A stretch of DNA of 64,000 nt from Dermanyssus gallinae (GCA_003439945.1 QVRM01000940.1:89501-153500); one strand, 5' to 3'; shown: positions 1 through 11,889, numbered from the stretch's first letter. Numbers and translations are program-made. The notes: generated from the letters alone by a model not told the origin.

Positions 1-230
1 TGTTCTGTTTGCTGTTGTCGTTGTTGTTGTTGCTGCTGCTGTTGTTGCGGTTGTTGTTGTTGTCGTTGTCGCTGTTGTTGTTGTTGTTGTCGTCGTCGTT
101 GTTGTCGTCGCTGTTGTTGTGCCGTTGTTGTTTGTTGTTCGTGTAGTGTGGCCAGTACACTTGTTGCTTGTTGCTAGCTGTTGCTGCTGCTGCTGCTGAC
201 GCTGCCGCTATCGCTGTTATCGCCTACGGA
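1..230. repeat. TTG/CTG-rich trinucleotide tract
   Basis: Almost continuous imperfect TTG, TCG and CTG triplets run up to the first coding exon at 278. All frames are low complexity, so the leucine-rich translation is not evidence of a signal peptide. Its position suggests 5' UTR or promoter-proximal sequence of the following gene. Similar tracts occur near 27560-27630, 31800-31900 and 33790-33840. Confidence 0.8.
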
Positions 231-277
231 GCCGCCAAGGATCGCCGCCACCGTCGTTGCTTGCTCCTCCTATCGTA

Positions 278-589
278 ATGACGTACCCCTATCCCTCAGC
301 GACGCCTCAGCGTGGGCCGAAGCAGCAGCCGGGCGGCCAGGAGCTGGAAGCCGACGCGGAAGAAGATGCCGGCGCGCAGACCATGTCGACAACGAGACGC
401 AGGAACAGCGAGGCGGGCGGGAAGTCTGACGACGATGCCACGACGGTGCGGAGCTACCTTTCAATGCCGATGGGCGCGACCGACTTCCTCTACGAGACCG
501 TGTACCGGCCGCCCAGGAAGATCACCGACAACTACGCAGGCTATGGCTACAAAATGGATTTCGACATTGACCTCGAAATGGTCGATCAG
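278..589 (+). CDS. First coding exon of an unrecognised protein (104 codons, internal splice donor)
   Basis: The frame opens at an ATG at 278 (MTYPYPSATPQRG) and stays open for 104 codons to Asp-Gln. There CAG is followed by GTAGTG at 590, an acceptable splice donor; without splicing it stops three codons later. Codons are GC-rich at third positions, unlike the surrounding AT-rich DNA, which supports coding. The first half is Gln/Glu/Asp/Ser-rich and probably disordered. The last ~45 residues look folded and aromatic: DFLYETVYRPPRKITDNY, then GYGYKMDFDIDLEM. A second in-frame ATG at 384 gives a shorter alternative start. The Tyr-Arg-Pro-Pro and Asp-Asn-Tyr pattern reminded me of arthropod muscle proteins such as myofilin, but I could not verify this and do not assign it. 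The exon ends in phase 0; its downstream partner was not found in this window. Confidence 0.6.
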
Positions 590-1300
590 GTAGTGAATTA
601 GTTCGTAGTAGCTTAATTCGTAGTAACTTACTTCATAGTCACGAGTAGGTTCCTCTTCTCCGTGTTGTCTTCTTCTACAGCCAGCCTGTTACTTAGTGTC
701 TCCGAAATAGGTTGTAAGAACTCGTATGAGGGATGCCTTGTTACGCGTTGGTGAAGAAGTGTCAAAGGACCATCATCGCTTACAACCCTGCATAGCTCCG
801 TGTCTATTTGGCAGTACAAATACGGATGATTCTGTTTCCTCCGCGGAAAAGGAGGACTGGCGTGTTAAGTTTTAATTGGGGTCGACGAAGGCCAGCGACC
901 ACAAACACTTGTTTTACATAGTGTCTTATCGATCTCATGAAGCCGAGAAGCCGTTCCAATAAAGGCCTACCTGCCATCGTAATAGATCGTAGGATAATTG
1001 TTAGAAAATTAAAACAGTGACCTGCAGACTCGTTTACGAGTGCCACCCAAGAAATGCGCCACTGCAGATTGGCGGGCCCAGAATATATGAACGACCGGTT
1101 CTGTAGACGTTTGTGGAAATCATAAAAACCCTATCCAACACACCAGCACGGCATCTATTAACGTAGTGGAAGAAGATATGACACAGTTGATTGATTAGCC
1201 ATTATCAAACCGTTGTTTTTTTTGTTTTTTTTTGTTTGTGGAGGAGGGTTAAATGCAGTTACGCACTACTGCTACGAGTAGGAAAATTTGGTTTCCATCT
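590..1300. other. Non-coding, probably start of the intron after the first exon
   Basis: No convincing coding frame, tRNA or repeat structure is visible. It begins with the GTAGTG donor and ends where the 3' end of a minus-strand retrotransposon appears. Confidence 0.4.
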
Positions 1301-1626
1301 CGAGCTGTGTGGGACTCGACCCCAGCGGATGGATGTTGCGCCGCTGAGACCCATACCCACTAAACGCACCTCCCCCCTTAAGCTTTACTCTCTGATGGCC
1401 CAGGTCTCCATAGAACAGTGCTATGGGCCATCAGGAGAAGTGGCGAGTGCCCTATCGGATCAATTGGCCGGGGTCGCTCACGGGTTCCCCCACCTGTCAG
1501 GCGCACTTTGTCCCAGCCCTTGCGAACCCGTTTGATTCAAAGTTGCGCTTTCTTCAGCCGTGCTGGCTTCAAAGGGATTCTGCCTTTCTGTGCATCTTAT
1601 GTACTTTGTCTTTAGCACCTCCTGTG

Positions 1627-4565
1627 CTAATTCCGCTCCCAGTTCCCTTGGGCCGAGCCCAGGATGTACTCCACGAAACATTTCAGACAGTTTCGTGGAG
1701 GGTCTTGAACTTTAGGGTGGGTTATTCCCGCTCTGGACCATTTCTCGCGAATGTGTCTTATCGCTCCGGTTCTGGCCTCCTCCCATGCCTGGCACTTAAG
1801 AAGTGTGTGTTCTGGATCGTCTTCCAGGGCATCTTCGCAGAAAGACATATTTCTGATGGGGCCTTCCCAATTCGGTGGAGGTATGATTGGAAGTTTCCAT
1901 GCCCCGTGAGAATCTATGTCAGGTAGAAAGTTAGATCCCCTCCCGGCCTTGCTATCCATGCCTGTATGTTTGGCAGCAGTTTGGTCAGGCTCTTCCGGGG
2001 GCCCCGGAGGGAATGGCGTCCCACTCAGCTTGCCATTCTTCTAGAGTGACTTTTCTTTCTCGTTCTTTATCGATTTCTGTAAGTGTGCCAATGTCCCACA
2101 GGCCGTTGTCTCTGGAACGCCGTGAAGGTCCCACATAATGTCTCCGGCAAGCAGCAGAGCCGCATTTGTGCTGATCGTTCTGTACCCTGTATTACCCTAA
2201 GGGCTGCGATCCTCTGCGTTTTGCGCAGAAGTAGTTTTGCATTCTTTGTCTCAAGAGCCGTTCTGGCCTATACGGCAGCTCCAAAAGCGCGATAGACTCT
2301 GCTACTGCCATTAGTAGCTTTCTTGTGCGAGCCCGCGGTCCGCATACGTTTGGAAGTATCCTCGCTATAGCGTTTGCCGTCTTAGATGCTTTTTCCACAG
2401 CTTTTTTTATGTGGCATAAGCCCGTCATGGACGTGTCCAGCGTCACCCCAAGGTAGCGGGCTTCTTTGACGAACTGGATTGTTTGCCCTGCAACCTGTAT
2501 GTGCAGCGGTCGGACTCTCTTCTTGCCAGTTAAGAGGATGATCTCACCTTTTCAGGGGCGAGTGCCAGCCCCGCGGCCTTCATCCATTCCGCTGTTGAGT
2601 GCAGGGCTTTGTTCGTGTTCAGCTCAAGTTCGTCCTCCGTTTTAGCCTGTGCCACAACCGCTAAGTCGTCAGCGTAAGCTATCATGTCTATTCCCGGGGG
2701 TAGACCGGTTTGCCGCAAGACGTCATCATACGCTAGGTTCCATAGCAGTGGGCCCAGGATTGACCCCTGTGGCACGCCGGCTGTCATTGGGAACACCACC
2801 TTGCCGTTTGAAGACGGACCTTTCCTTAAGGTATCCAGATATTACTTTAACTAAGTATGGCGGAACATTTTTACGAACAAGCGCGTCCAAGGTGGTCTTC
2901 CATGGAAGGCTGTTAAAGGCGTTTCTCACATCCAAGAGGGTACCATGACTAGCTGTTTTGTACAAGGTGGTGGACCTGCGCACCTGCTCAGCTCTACTGA
3001 GGACCCTGTGGATTGCCGTTAGGACCGATTTGTGCTTACGGAAGCCAAATTGTGCCGGTGACAGGAGTCCGCACTCCTCCGCAAACAGCCTGAGCCTTTC
3101 TTCAATAATGGCTTCATACCCTTTGGCTAAGGCGCTTAGTAAACATATTGGCCGGTATTCTCCATTTGCTTTGGGGATAAGGACCACTTCTGCTTGTTTC
3201 CAATCTTGTAGGAACTCCCCTGTTCTCATCGCGGAGGTAAGGGTTTCTGCAACAGCAGCTGAATGTTCTTTGAACAGAAGCTTTACTGCAGCCGGGGGGA
3301 TGCCGTCAGGGCCGGCGGCTTTTCCCGTCTTGAGCTTATTTGCCGCTTGGAGAACTTTGAACTGGCTGAATTGTCCGGGAAATCATCGTCTGTTGCTTCT
3401 GATGTGTTTTCGTAGGTATCCCTCTCGAAAGAGTCCGTGAGTCGGGAAAAGCTTAGCTAAGGATGTCAACTGTTTCTGTTCATCGAGGACGCCCGTAACA
3501 GCCGTTTTCTTGTTACCGCACACAATTCTGTATGGCTTTCCCCATGGGTCCCCTTGGACCTGGGCAAAAAACTCTTGCCAGCACTTTGTTCTGCTGTCAG
3601 CAATAGCACTCTTAAGAATTACTCAGTGCCTTACTCAATTATCAGTGCCTGCAATCGCTCCTCGTTGTTTCGGTGGGTCTGCTTTAGTGCCCTTCTGGCT
3701 GTGTTGCATTCTTTGCGTTTATCGGCAATGTTCTGTGTCCACCAGTGCTTAGGCAGCTTTTCTGGCCGTCTTGGGTGCGCCTTCAGCGTGGCTGTTTTTG
3801 CACACGCCTCTTTGAGGATGGCCTGGAGCTGTCCAAGGGTCTTGGGTGAATCGGATTGCGTCATTTTGTTCCCAATTTCTTTCTTAAACTTTTCTTTATC
3901 CCAAATTGTGTACCGCTTTCTCTGTTGCTGCGGCGGAGAAGCAGTTCCGAGATTAGTCGAGTCTCTAGACAGAGATGATCGCTAAGGTTTTTCTCTTCCA
4001 CAAGAACCGTCCAGCTCGATACCTTCTGCGCTATCTGAGAGTTACTGAAAGTTATGTCTACGTATGATTTGTAGCTGTGCCGCCGGAAAGTCGCCTCTTT
4101 TCCGTTGTTGAGAATGTACAGATCGTTGGCCGCTGCCCATTCTAAGAGTGCTCTCCCCTGCTTGTCTGTTCGCCGGGAGCCCCACGTCACTGCTGCCGAG
4201 TTAAAATCTCCGGTGATTAACAAGCCTGTTCCCGGTTTGAGGTTTAGTATAGACGCCGTGAGGTTATCCAATAGTTGTTCGAATTTCTCGTGCGGGAAGT
4301 TGGGGCTTATGTAGGAGTATATTCTTCCTACGGATTTTATTTCAATCCAGCAGAATCCTAATCCGCTTTCTTTGTTTTGTCTTTTGACGTCATGGTTTAC
4401 TATGAGTGCCGTGTCGTATGCGGAGTCAGTCACCCAGTTATGAGCTCTTTTTGCTAGCGTTTTGTTTGGTTCGCTGAGAGCGACTACGTCTGTCCCTCTT
4501 TGGTGCGTTATTTCCCAGACCATGTCGTGAGCTGCCCAGCTTCTGTTGCAGTTGACCTAACTGCT
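1627..4565 (-). pseudogene. Retrotransposon ORF2: APE endonuclease, reverse transcriptase, C-terminal zinc finger (frameshifted)
   Basis: The endonuclease begins near 4565 with QVNCNRSWAAHDMVW. It contains ALSEPN, the GDFNSAAVTWGS motif and SDHLCLETRL, the usual APE landmarks (block 3861-4523). A linker follows (3631-3864). The reverse transcriptase spans about 3400-2530 with AAGPDGIPP, IPKANGEYRPICLLSALAK, QFGFRKHKS, a motif A region at DVRNAFNSLPW, VPQGSILGPLLWN and the catalytic YADD near 2660. The thumb (2192-2446) reads GVTLDTSM. The tail (1627-1959) has a Cys/His finger, CEDALEDDPEHTLLKC. The frame changes at least four times, so it is a pseudogene. The function, nicking the target and priming reverse transcription from it, is known for the family and inferred here. 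Confidence 0.85.
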
Positions 4566-6240
4566 TGTTTTGTTCTGCATTATGATAGCGTAGAGGTATT
4601 CTTCTGTGTCAGTCTTCTTGCAGCGCCCTTAATTCCCTGTGTTTTCCAGTCGAAAGGTCCCTTTGGTATGCTTGCTTCGGAATATTGTTGCTCCGTATTC
4701 TCTCCGGGTGCAAACTCGGCCATGAGCTTTGTCTTGATTTTGCTGGCCTGCCTTTCCTTATTCCACTCCTTTAGTTTTGTCAACAGAAGATTGAGATAAA
4801 TGGGACATGCAGTAGTGCGAGCCTTGTGCCCCTTTTCGCCGCAGTTGTAACAGCTGGGGGATTTCTTCCTTACAGTCATTAGCGAAGTGTCATTCCTTGC
4901 CGCATCTGTAGCACCTCTGTGTGACGGCCGTACGTCCCAGTTCCTGACACTTTTAGCATGTAGAGGGCGTAATCCACTCCTCAACCCTGCAGCCGGTGCC
5001 TCTGACAATTAGATTCTTCCTGGACAAGAGCTGACATGCCCTGTCCTTTGATAAGGTGACTAGGCACTGCCAACCGGCCCGGTTTTTTATTGGCCTGCGA
5101 GCTTCGGCTCTCATGTAGGAAGTCTCGTGGATTCTAAGTGTTTCCCGCAGATCTTTCTCGATTTTGTCTGCCGTTAGAAACGAGTCGATGCCTCGTAGAA
5201 CAACAGTCATGGTGGGGCCAGTACATATTCTGGTGTCTATTTCTCCCCCTGTTCCCTGCCGCAGCACATCCGCAAACGTTGCACCGCTACCTGGTTTTTC
5301 TTCCACAACTCTTAGAAAAATAACGCCGTCTCTACCTGTGGTGACTGTCTGTACTTTCACCCCTGCCTCTTGTTTGTGGACAAAGGGGCGTAGTTTTTCA
5401 ATCATGTCTTGTGAGGAGCACCCCTCGGTCGTTTTTATGCGGATAGATATCGTTTCCTTATGCGCATGGCGAAGGCCGTCTCTTGTGATGTCAGCTTTAC
5501 ATCCCGCCCTTCTATTGCATTTCTGATCGTATCTTCTTCCCATTCTGGGGAGATGTATAGAGCCAGGGGGTTTTGAGTTTGAAGACTATGTCCTTTTTCC
5601 AGTGTTTTAAAAAGTGCCTCTAGAAACTTTTCTGCTGTATCTTTGGGATCAACCATTCCAATTACTAGTGTGCTCGACGAAGTTGCAGGGCCAACCGTGA
5701 TTTCTTCGTCTTCTAAATCGTCTTCAGCTTCGGCATGGATCAGTTCAAGCTGTGCGCAGTTTTTTCGAACTGCAATCTACCAGCCCGCAGGCTGGAAGTT
5801 TTTTTCGGCTAGCGGAAACTGCCCGGACATTTTTTTAACATTGCCTTATCTTTTTCCGATCCTTTGGTGACAAGCATTACTCTGACGTCATTTTGGATAG
5901 TTATGCTATCTAGCAAAAAACATGTGTTTTTGAATACAGACGGAGGCCATTCTTTTTTGATAAGGTCGATGAGGTCCACCAGCGTTTCTGTTTCGGCAAT
6001 CTGGACCTCAATGTTCTTTGGCCTGTCCAAAGTGTCCTAGATTCTTCTGACAATCTTTACATCTTGCTCTTTTAAGAGTTTCTGGCTCGGGTCTCCTAGA
6101 GGCCAATTTAAATTTTTTTTTTCTCTCAGGAGCTCTAACTCCTTTGCAAGGGCTTCAGTCTGGGCCTTCCATCTGTCTCCTAGATTTTCTACCTCCTGCA
6201 CACGTGCGTCTGCGTCTTGTTCTGCTTTTTTTAACCAGAG
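4560..6240 (-). pseudogene. Retrotransposon ORF1 (gag-like, coiled coil plus CCHC knuckles), frameshifted
   Basis: ORF1 of the element at 1300-6290. The N-terminal part (about 6240-6045) is charged and heptad-like (WKAQTEALAKELELLREKK), a probable coiled coil for gag multimerisation. Middle blocks at 5809-6030, 5435-5656 and 4953-5543 carry the gag core, including RIKTTEGCSSQDMIEKLRP. The C-terminal part shows CCHC knuckles: CYRCGKE followed by HFANDC (with a stop between, near 4880-4915) and CYNCGEKGHKARTTAC (near 4815-4860). In R1-clade elements this protein binds the element RNA in the ribonucleoprotein particle. At least four frame breaks separate the blocks, so no intact product is expected. 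The ORF ends just before the endonuclease start near 4565. Confidence 0.75.
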
Positions 6241-6299
6241 CTATCTGGCTGCGTAGCTGTAGAGATGAATGAGCAACATGAGACGACTTTTAAGGCATG

Positions 6300-7105
6300 G
6301 TAAGGTTAATAAAGCGACTGTATTCTCATGCATGACAGGTACTTAGGTACGCCAAGGGCGCAAACAGACGTCTACCGTTTGGCTTCCATTAGTTTCTGGT
6401 TCATTCTTTCCTATACATAATATTGCGATGCATACGTTTTCCCCTTAACAAGCTCACGACACTACGTAGCGGCACTATCTCAAAGATTTAAATCTAGTTA
6501 TGGCAATAGTTATTATTCGGTTACTGTGGCCTCGCTCGTAATGTCATCGGCGACATATTTTTTTAAGTAGGTTAAGCCTAATAACACGGCATTCAGCATG
6601 CACAGACGAATGTTTAGATGGCTAGTAAAAAAATATTCTGGCCTAACTTAAAGCCGATGGGCTTGGGCTTGTGAAACGGTTTTCTTTTTTCTGCTTGGTT
6701 AGAACCTGATGCGACTTCCGTCAGGTCGCCAGTCGAATTAGACACCGCAACTTGCTACTTGCTAGTCAAACCATTTTCAACATAAGTAAACTCAGTTTAG
6801 AATATTTAACTACTTAGTGATAAACCGAGCATATAATATAACATTATAATATATTCCCTTATAAATAATTCATCTAGCGAATCCATATAAAATGAACTTC
6901 TGAAGATATACATATGACGAAAAAGCAATTAAAAGCATTTATGGCTTCTGGTCGCGACATTAGGCATTAAGCTCAAAGCATGCACACTATGTTCACAGTC
7001 TCTCAGATATGAGTCTATCCACAAGAGCCTAGCAGCACTTAGCTTGACACGAAAATAGCCTAACACCATAAGAACGTCATGATCATCAGAAGGGTCTTTA
7101 AATCC
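6300..7105. other. AT-rich DNA, no recognised feature
   Basis: Between the 5' end of the retrotransposon and the SINE target-site duplication I see no coding frame with support and no repeat structure. Confidence 0.4.
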
Positions 7106-7118
7106 TACCATACGTAGC

Positions 7119-7299
7119 GTTTTTTTTATTTTCGAGTTGACCCTCAGTTAAGATCTAACGTCCACGGGACTGCTTTTGCACTGCTTCATAGTGCTCACAA
7201 ATACAAATGTGAAGCGGTGGGACTCGAACCCGGGCACCTATGTGTCTCCTCCGGTCGCGAGGCGCAGACGAATGCACCCACCACGCCACCGGGCTCGAC
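7119..7299 (-). mobile_element. SINE A, copy 1 (tRNA-derived) with target-site duplication
   Basis: On the minus strand the element starts GTCGAGCCCGGTGGCGTGG (near 7299). It carries a B-box, GGGTTCGAGTCCC, in the tRNA-like head. The 3' body contains GCAGTCCCGTGGACGTTA and CTGAGGGTCAAC, and it ends in an A-rich tail. The same start, B-box position and 3' body recur at 22330-22507, defining a family. The flanks read taccatacgtagc (7106-7118) and taccacatgtagc (7300-7312), 11 of 13 identical, a good target-site duplication. Such elements are transcribed by Pol III and mobilised by a partner LINE; that is family knowledge. Confidence 0.85.
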
Positions 7300-7312
7300 T
7301 ACCACATGTAGC

Positions 7313-8728
7313 TAGCCTGACGTCGCCTTGGCAATGTAAGATGCGCTGTTTACATCTCAGTCATGTTTTAGACGTTGTGCATCGAGCGCTGCTATATGCC
7401 CGTATGCTCCTCCACCGGTTATTCACTACCGAACTTTCCTTTAGCGCGTGCTCATTGATCGATTGCCCTACTTACTCTTGCAGACGTAGAAGAATGCGTG
7501 CGCTACTCAATCCAAAGTTGACTCAAGTCAGCGCAAACAGATGAAACCCTCTTTAGCCTCGTCTCACTTTGTATTTTGCCTTTTCGTTGTTTTTTCTTTG
7601 CATGTAAATATGCATTCATGCCGCTCGGGCTGTTCTGATTATTCTCGTCTATTTCCGGCTCGTCTTCATCGTCTTTGTTAACGAGAGTCACAACAGCAAC
7701 AGCAACAATAGCAAAAAGGCAACCTCACCCACCTGTTTCGAGGCTGGCTTTCAAAAAGCCAAAGAGAAAAATCAGCCGACGGTCTTGTAGCTGCTACAGT
7801 GGCTGCTGTAAGGGGATTTCGTTCTGTTTGAAAACGACAAAAAGAGACCAAATAAACGCTACTTTACTTCTGTTTGCTATTTGCCTTTGCCTCAAATATA
7901 GGATGCTCGTAGGGGTGAATCTCCGTTACCACGGCGCCGTTCATCTTGTTCGCTTTATTTCAGTTACGTAACAACGTGACCGCGTGTACGTTATCCTACG
8001 TCTACTGCTTCTAGACGAGATTGCTGAAATCGATTATCCAATGATAATTCAAAATGCACCGACCAAAGGGCGTGACTGCAACGGAAGCTCACGCAAAAGC
8101 TCAGCCGGTTAATATGCCGTCTGACGCCACTATCCTCTTTTAAGGCACACTTATGTATGTCCGCATAAAGACACACCCATAACAAGCAGACGGGATCGTC
8201 TATTGTGCAGCCTATCTGATTCTCGATGAGACTACAGCCGAATCAGACACCAAGGATTGGCTGGTCTGAAACAACTGTTTTTTGTTGTATAGCATCTCTT
8301 AACGCAAACAGTACCCCCGTCTCGTACACAGAATTGCACATTTAAACTAACCGCGCATGCGACGGACCATGCAATAGCCAACAGTTTATTGTATGAAAAA
8401 GCCACGCAACTAATGACGTGGTTTTTCATATTGGTTCGTCCGACGAACGGATAATGCCTCTTGCCCTTCTCTCTGATTTGTCAAGTGCAGTCCGGCAGAC
8501 GGAGCACTATCGAGTGACGCTCGTTGTTGGAAATGGTACTATATATATATATCAATCCGCAGCCAAGTGAGCAACAGGAATGTGCAGTTTCTCCACCGAT
8601 GTGGGGCGGGTAGAGTGAACAAGTGGGTTTTAGCATCTGAGCAAGCAGCTCAGGAAAACTCTATCACGTTTATACAGGTAGACATACGGACAAACACAAG
8701 AGCACCACTAGTAAAATGCACAATAAAA

Positions 8729-8776
<48 letters not shown>

Positions 8777-8885
8777 GCGAAAAGCACAGAAAGGCCTATC
8801 GTAACCGACACCGATGAGCGCTAGACGCTAATAGAAGGGTATACATTATTTGCTGTTTTATCACAGATAGAAGAAAGTCATTTTT
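7313..8885. other. Unassigned DNA with an (AT)n array
   Basis: No supported gene. An (AT)n run lies at 8730-8774 and a shorter one at 8537-8551. Several frames of 60-100 codons occur by chance but show no domain, start context or codon bias. Confidence 0.4.
8730..8774. repeat. (AT)n microsatellite
   Basis: Uninterrupted AT dinucleotides, about 22 units. Confidence 0.95.
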
Positions 8886-8990
8886 TCTAATACAACGAGG
8901 GGGCGAAAACGTCTTGCTTAGGAGAAAGTATGAAATTTATAAAAGTAGTTATTCTGCCGTTTTTTCTCTTACATAGTTGTGCAAAATCGA
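8885..8990 (-). repeat. Foldback-MITE family fragment
   Basis: This stretch is the reverse complement of about 11968-12066. Shared words include aaaagtagttattctgcc, tacatagttgtgcaaaat and gaaaacgtcttg. It is therefore a separate copy, or detached terminus, of the MITE family described at 11119-12118. Confidence 0.7.
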
Positions 8991-9118
8991 CGTTTGCGGG
9001 AGAACCAGTCAACGCATAAAGGAATCTATCATACCGGAGGAAAATTCTGGTCAATTGGAGGACGCTTCGCTAGCTTGCGTTGCAAAAAGCGAATAGCCAA
9101 GTTAATTCAATTCATCAT

Positions 9119-11095
9119 TTATTCACTCATGTAGAGTAGCACATCAACGACATAAAACAGAGAAAAAAGATAAAAGAATATTAGTAATATAACAACAACA
9201 TAACAACTCTCGAAATTGTACGAGTTAGGATAAAAAGAAAGCCCTCGTAAGCGGGCTAGTTCATTCAATTGATTGCACAAAGGGGCATTCTGCAGCATGA
9301 TATCTAGTGCAGACTTCTCCGCAACGATTACAAACACAGCTGTCATACTCGTCATGATACTCAGACCGTCTACATAGGGTGTGGTGAAAACCATGCATAG
9401 CAAATCGTGTTACCACATGTCTGGTCCCTTCCACTCGCCGTTTCTCATTGCGCCGGTGTTAAACAATTCCGGATCGAGTTCGGCCATTTTTACTTCCCAT
9501 CTTTTAATGCATTCGTCAAAGGCCGCGGTGCGGGGGAGGTTAAAACGACGCCTCAAATCTTCCGTGAGGAGCGGACAATCCGCTAGTAAATAAACGAGTC
9601 GGTTGCGCGTTGACGTGTGGAGTTTTAGGGTCCGTTTGAGAAAGACTGCTTTTACTTGGTTTAGTTGATCCAGGTTTCTCATAGTCAGATGCTCCCATAT
9701 TAGATTAATTCCGTAAGTGGCGACAGGAGCAACTTTCAAGTCGAAGAGGTGGATGGCCGTGGCGAGGGATAGATGCTGTGGGCTTTTGATAGTCGTTGCC
9801 GCTATCAGGGCCTTCCTACATCTCTCCATAACGTGTCTTGAGAACCCTGTCCCGTTGTACGGTAGTGTTAGCCCCAAATAAGAAAAGTTGTTCACATACG
9901 AATAAGGGTAGCTTCCAATGTGAAGAGTATCGTCCCGTGCAATTCTGCCCCCGTTTTAGCAAGGTTAATTGTTAGCCCAAGACCCGTGACGGCTGTGCTC
10001 AGCCTCGCTAATGCTTGTTGAACTTGAAAACGACTTCTCCCATAGATAGCTAAATCGTCAGCGTACAGTAGCACATTGACGAGGTCTCTTGGTCCTCGTT
10101 TTGTTTTGGGAGGTCTTTCAGAAGTACAGAGAAGAGAAGCGGGCTTAGATTGTCCCCCTGCGCAAGCCCGGTTGTTTGCGAAAACGCCGGCAATTCCGAG
10201 ACACCATCGTCGATGGTTACACGGTTCTCATGTAAGATTGCCCCCACGAGATTAAGAATTTTATAAGGAACGCCAACCACTGCTAGCATATCGAGCACGC
10301 GATCACGAGGAGCGGTGTCAAGAGCAGCTTTGAAATCGACGAAAACCGCGTACAAGGATTGACCTTGTCTAGAGAGGGTCTCCCTAACATCCTCTAAAAG
10401 AATCCCGCACGCTATTGCCGTCAAGCGACCCCTTCGAAATCCATGTTGTTCGTCAGGGATGACGTCTGTGCCCTCCAGGAAGTCGGTTAACCTTCTCGTT
10501 ATCAGGGAGGACAACAGCTTGTAGCATACGCTTTTCTTAGCAATGCCCCGCCAGGCCGACGGATGAGTTGGGTCGCCTTTGCCTTTCGGGATCACCAGTA
10601 GCGTAGCATTTCGCCATTGAGGAGGGAGATACCCTATGTTAAGGCATTCGTTGAATAAGGCTGTCCAACACGGCGCTAACAGGAGCGATCCTTTGAGATG
10701 TTTGTTCCGAATACCGTCCGGTCCGAAGGCCTTATTAGAGCCCCGTCAGAGCTTGCAGGACTTCTCTTATGGAGAAATCCTTGGCGAGCACGTTACGCTG
10801 CTCTGTAGTCTCTTCGTCCCAGACAGCAGCGAACAACGGTTATACGAGTGGGATTGTGTCACTTGAGGCATAATTTTAGTGAAGTGCCCCACGAGTGCGA
10901 CGGAGCCAATAGGGCAAGATGTCTGTCCACCGCGAGTAAGCCATTTGTATGGCGCTCGCTCTGCGTCTGACAAGAGTACGTACGGCCTCTTGTTGCTCTA
11001 GGTACTTTTTCTTCTGCTGGATGTACGTCTTTCGACAGACTGTTCGGAAGACGGCAGCTAAAATTCTGGCCACAGGATGCAGTTCCGCCAAGAGA
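9119..11095 (-). mobile_element. Truncated non-LTR retrotransposon (family X copy 1), RT to C-terminal zinc finger
   Basis: Minus-strand frames run from about 11095 to 9250. Upstream is a basic region, then NKAFGPDGIRNKHLKG (10690-10740) leading into the RT proper: VIPKGKGDPTHPSAWRGIA, EQHGFRRGR, motif A FVDFKAALDTAPRD, motif B GLAQGDNLSPLLFS and the YADD catalytic box near 10060. The thumb and connection follow (9410-9895), including LGLTLPYNGTGF and VAPVATYGINLIWE. A C-terminal finger, CNRCGEVCTRYHAAEC, lies near 9290-9335. Frame breaks near 10060, 9895 and 9400 inactivate it. Motif wording differs from the R1-like element at 1.3-6.3 kb, so this is a separate lineage; 48940-50110 is a second copy. 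The 5' end with endonuclease is missing. Clade assignment is uncertain. Confidence 0.85.
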
Positions 11096-11118
11096 CGGAG
11101 GCCATCCTGGATCGCGCG

Positions 11119-11872
11119 AGAATAGCCAAATTAAGGAAAATCATAAAAAGTCGATATATTGTTGTGTCTTACGTTAACGCTTTTACGTGCAAAATCGTAT
11201 TTTTTTCCATTACGGCCAAATATTTACGTCTAAAAGACTACTCTCAGGCAATAGCAAAATTTAATGCCCACTAATTTCGTACCAACGTAATGATGCTGCC
11301 TTACGTAGTTGCCAAGTAACTAAGATTTTTCAACAGTCATAGTTGTTATGTTTTACGTTGAAGCTTTAACGTTCAGAACTGTAAAATGTTGCCAAGACGT
11401 TTCCGCCCGCTCCTTCCCTTAGGAAAAATTATTCTCTTGCCGAGTTCTACCAAACCTTAAAATATGTACCTAACTTTTTCATACACCCTATGCAAGTATG
11501 CATGCCTTCGCGTTCGATATGGCTGTGGAAAAAGGTTTGGTAGAACTCGGCAAGAGAATAATTTTTCCTAAGGGAAGGAGCGGGCGGAAACGTCTTGGCA
11601 ACATTTTACAGTTCTAAACGTTAAAGCTTCAACGTAAAACATAACAACTATGACTGTTGAAAAATCTTAGTTACTTGGCAACTACGTAAGGCAGCATCAT
11701 TACGTTGGTACGAAATGAGTGGGCATTAAATTTTGCTATTGCTTGAGAGTATTTTTTTAGACGTACATTTTTGGCCGAAGAAGCAAAATGTTACGATTTT
11801 TCACGTAGTAGCATTAGCGTAGGACGTAACAACATATCGACTTTTTATGACTTTCCTTAATCTGGCAATTCC
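11119..11872. repeat. Foldback MITE: ~340-bp inverted repeat around a ~70-bp spacer
   Basis: The left arm (about 11119-11459) and right arm (about 11531-11872) are reverse complements over nearly their whole length, very similar near the spacer and more diverged outward. Words found in both arms include caacgtaatgatgctgcc and its complement, and gccgagttctaccaaacc and its complement. The spacer is 11460-11530. No transposase frame is inside, so it is non-autonomous. The single-stranded form could fold into a hairpin of over 300 bp. Its family is seen again at 8885, 11890, 13498 and 51052. Confidence 0.9.
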
Positions 11873-11889
11873 CATTTTGCTACGTAAGA

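Larger units (their letters stand above)
1300..6290 (-). mobile_element. Nearly full-length, decayed non-LTR retrotransposon (R1-clade type)
   Basis: Reading the minus strand from about 6290 down to 1300, the order is: coiled-coil N-terminus, gag with CCHC knuckles, APE-type endonuclease, reverse transcriptase, C-terminal Cys/His finger, then a 3' region. This two-ORF order and the APE endonuclease fit the R1/I group of arthropod non-LTR elements. Both ORFs are broken by several frameshifts. The 3' region (about 1300-1626) contains a tRNA-like B-box on the minus strand (GGTCGAGTCCC, near 1311-1321), so a SINE-like or tRNA-derived 3' segment may be part of the element or an independent insertion. 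Exact ends and target-site duplications were not resolved. It lies in ordinary DNA, not in 28S rDNA, the usual R1 target. Confidence 0.85.

Noticed and set aside
181..429. Leucine-rich frame like a signal peptide
   Set aside because: It begins at TTG and arises from CTG/TTG repeats; the better-supported ATG frame at 278 overlaps it.
1308..1362. tRNA gene at the retrotransposon 3' end
   Set aside because: Only the B-box region fits; no complete cloverleaf could be drawn by eye.
7206..7290. Genuine tRNA gene on the minus strand
   Set aside because: The B-box is good, but the head is followed by the SINE A body, flanked by target-site duplications and repeated at 22330.
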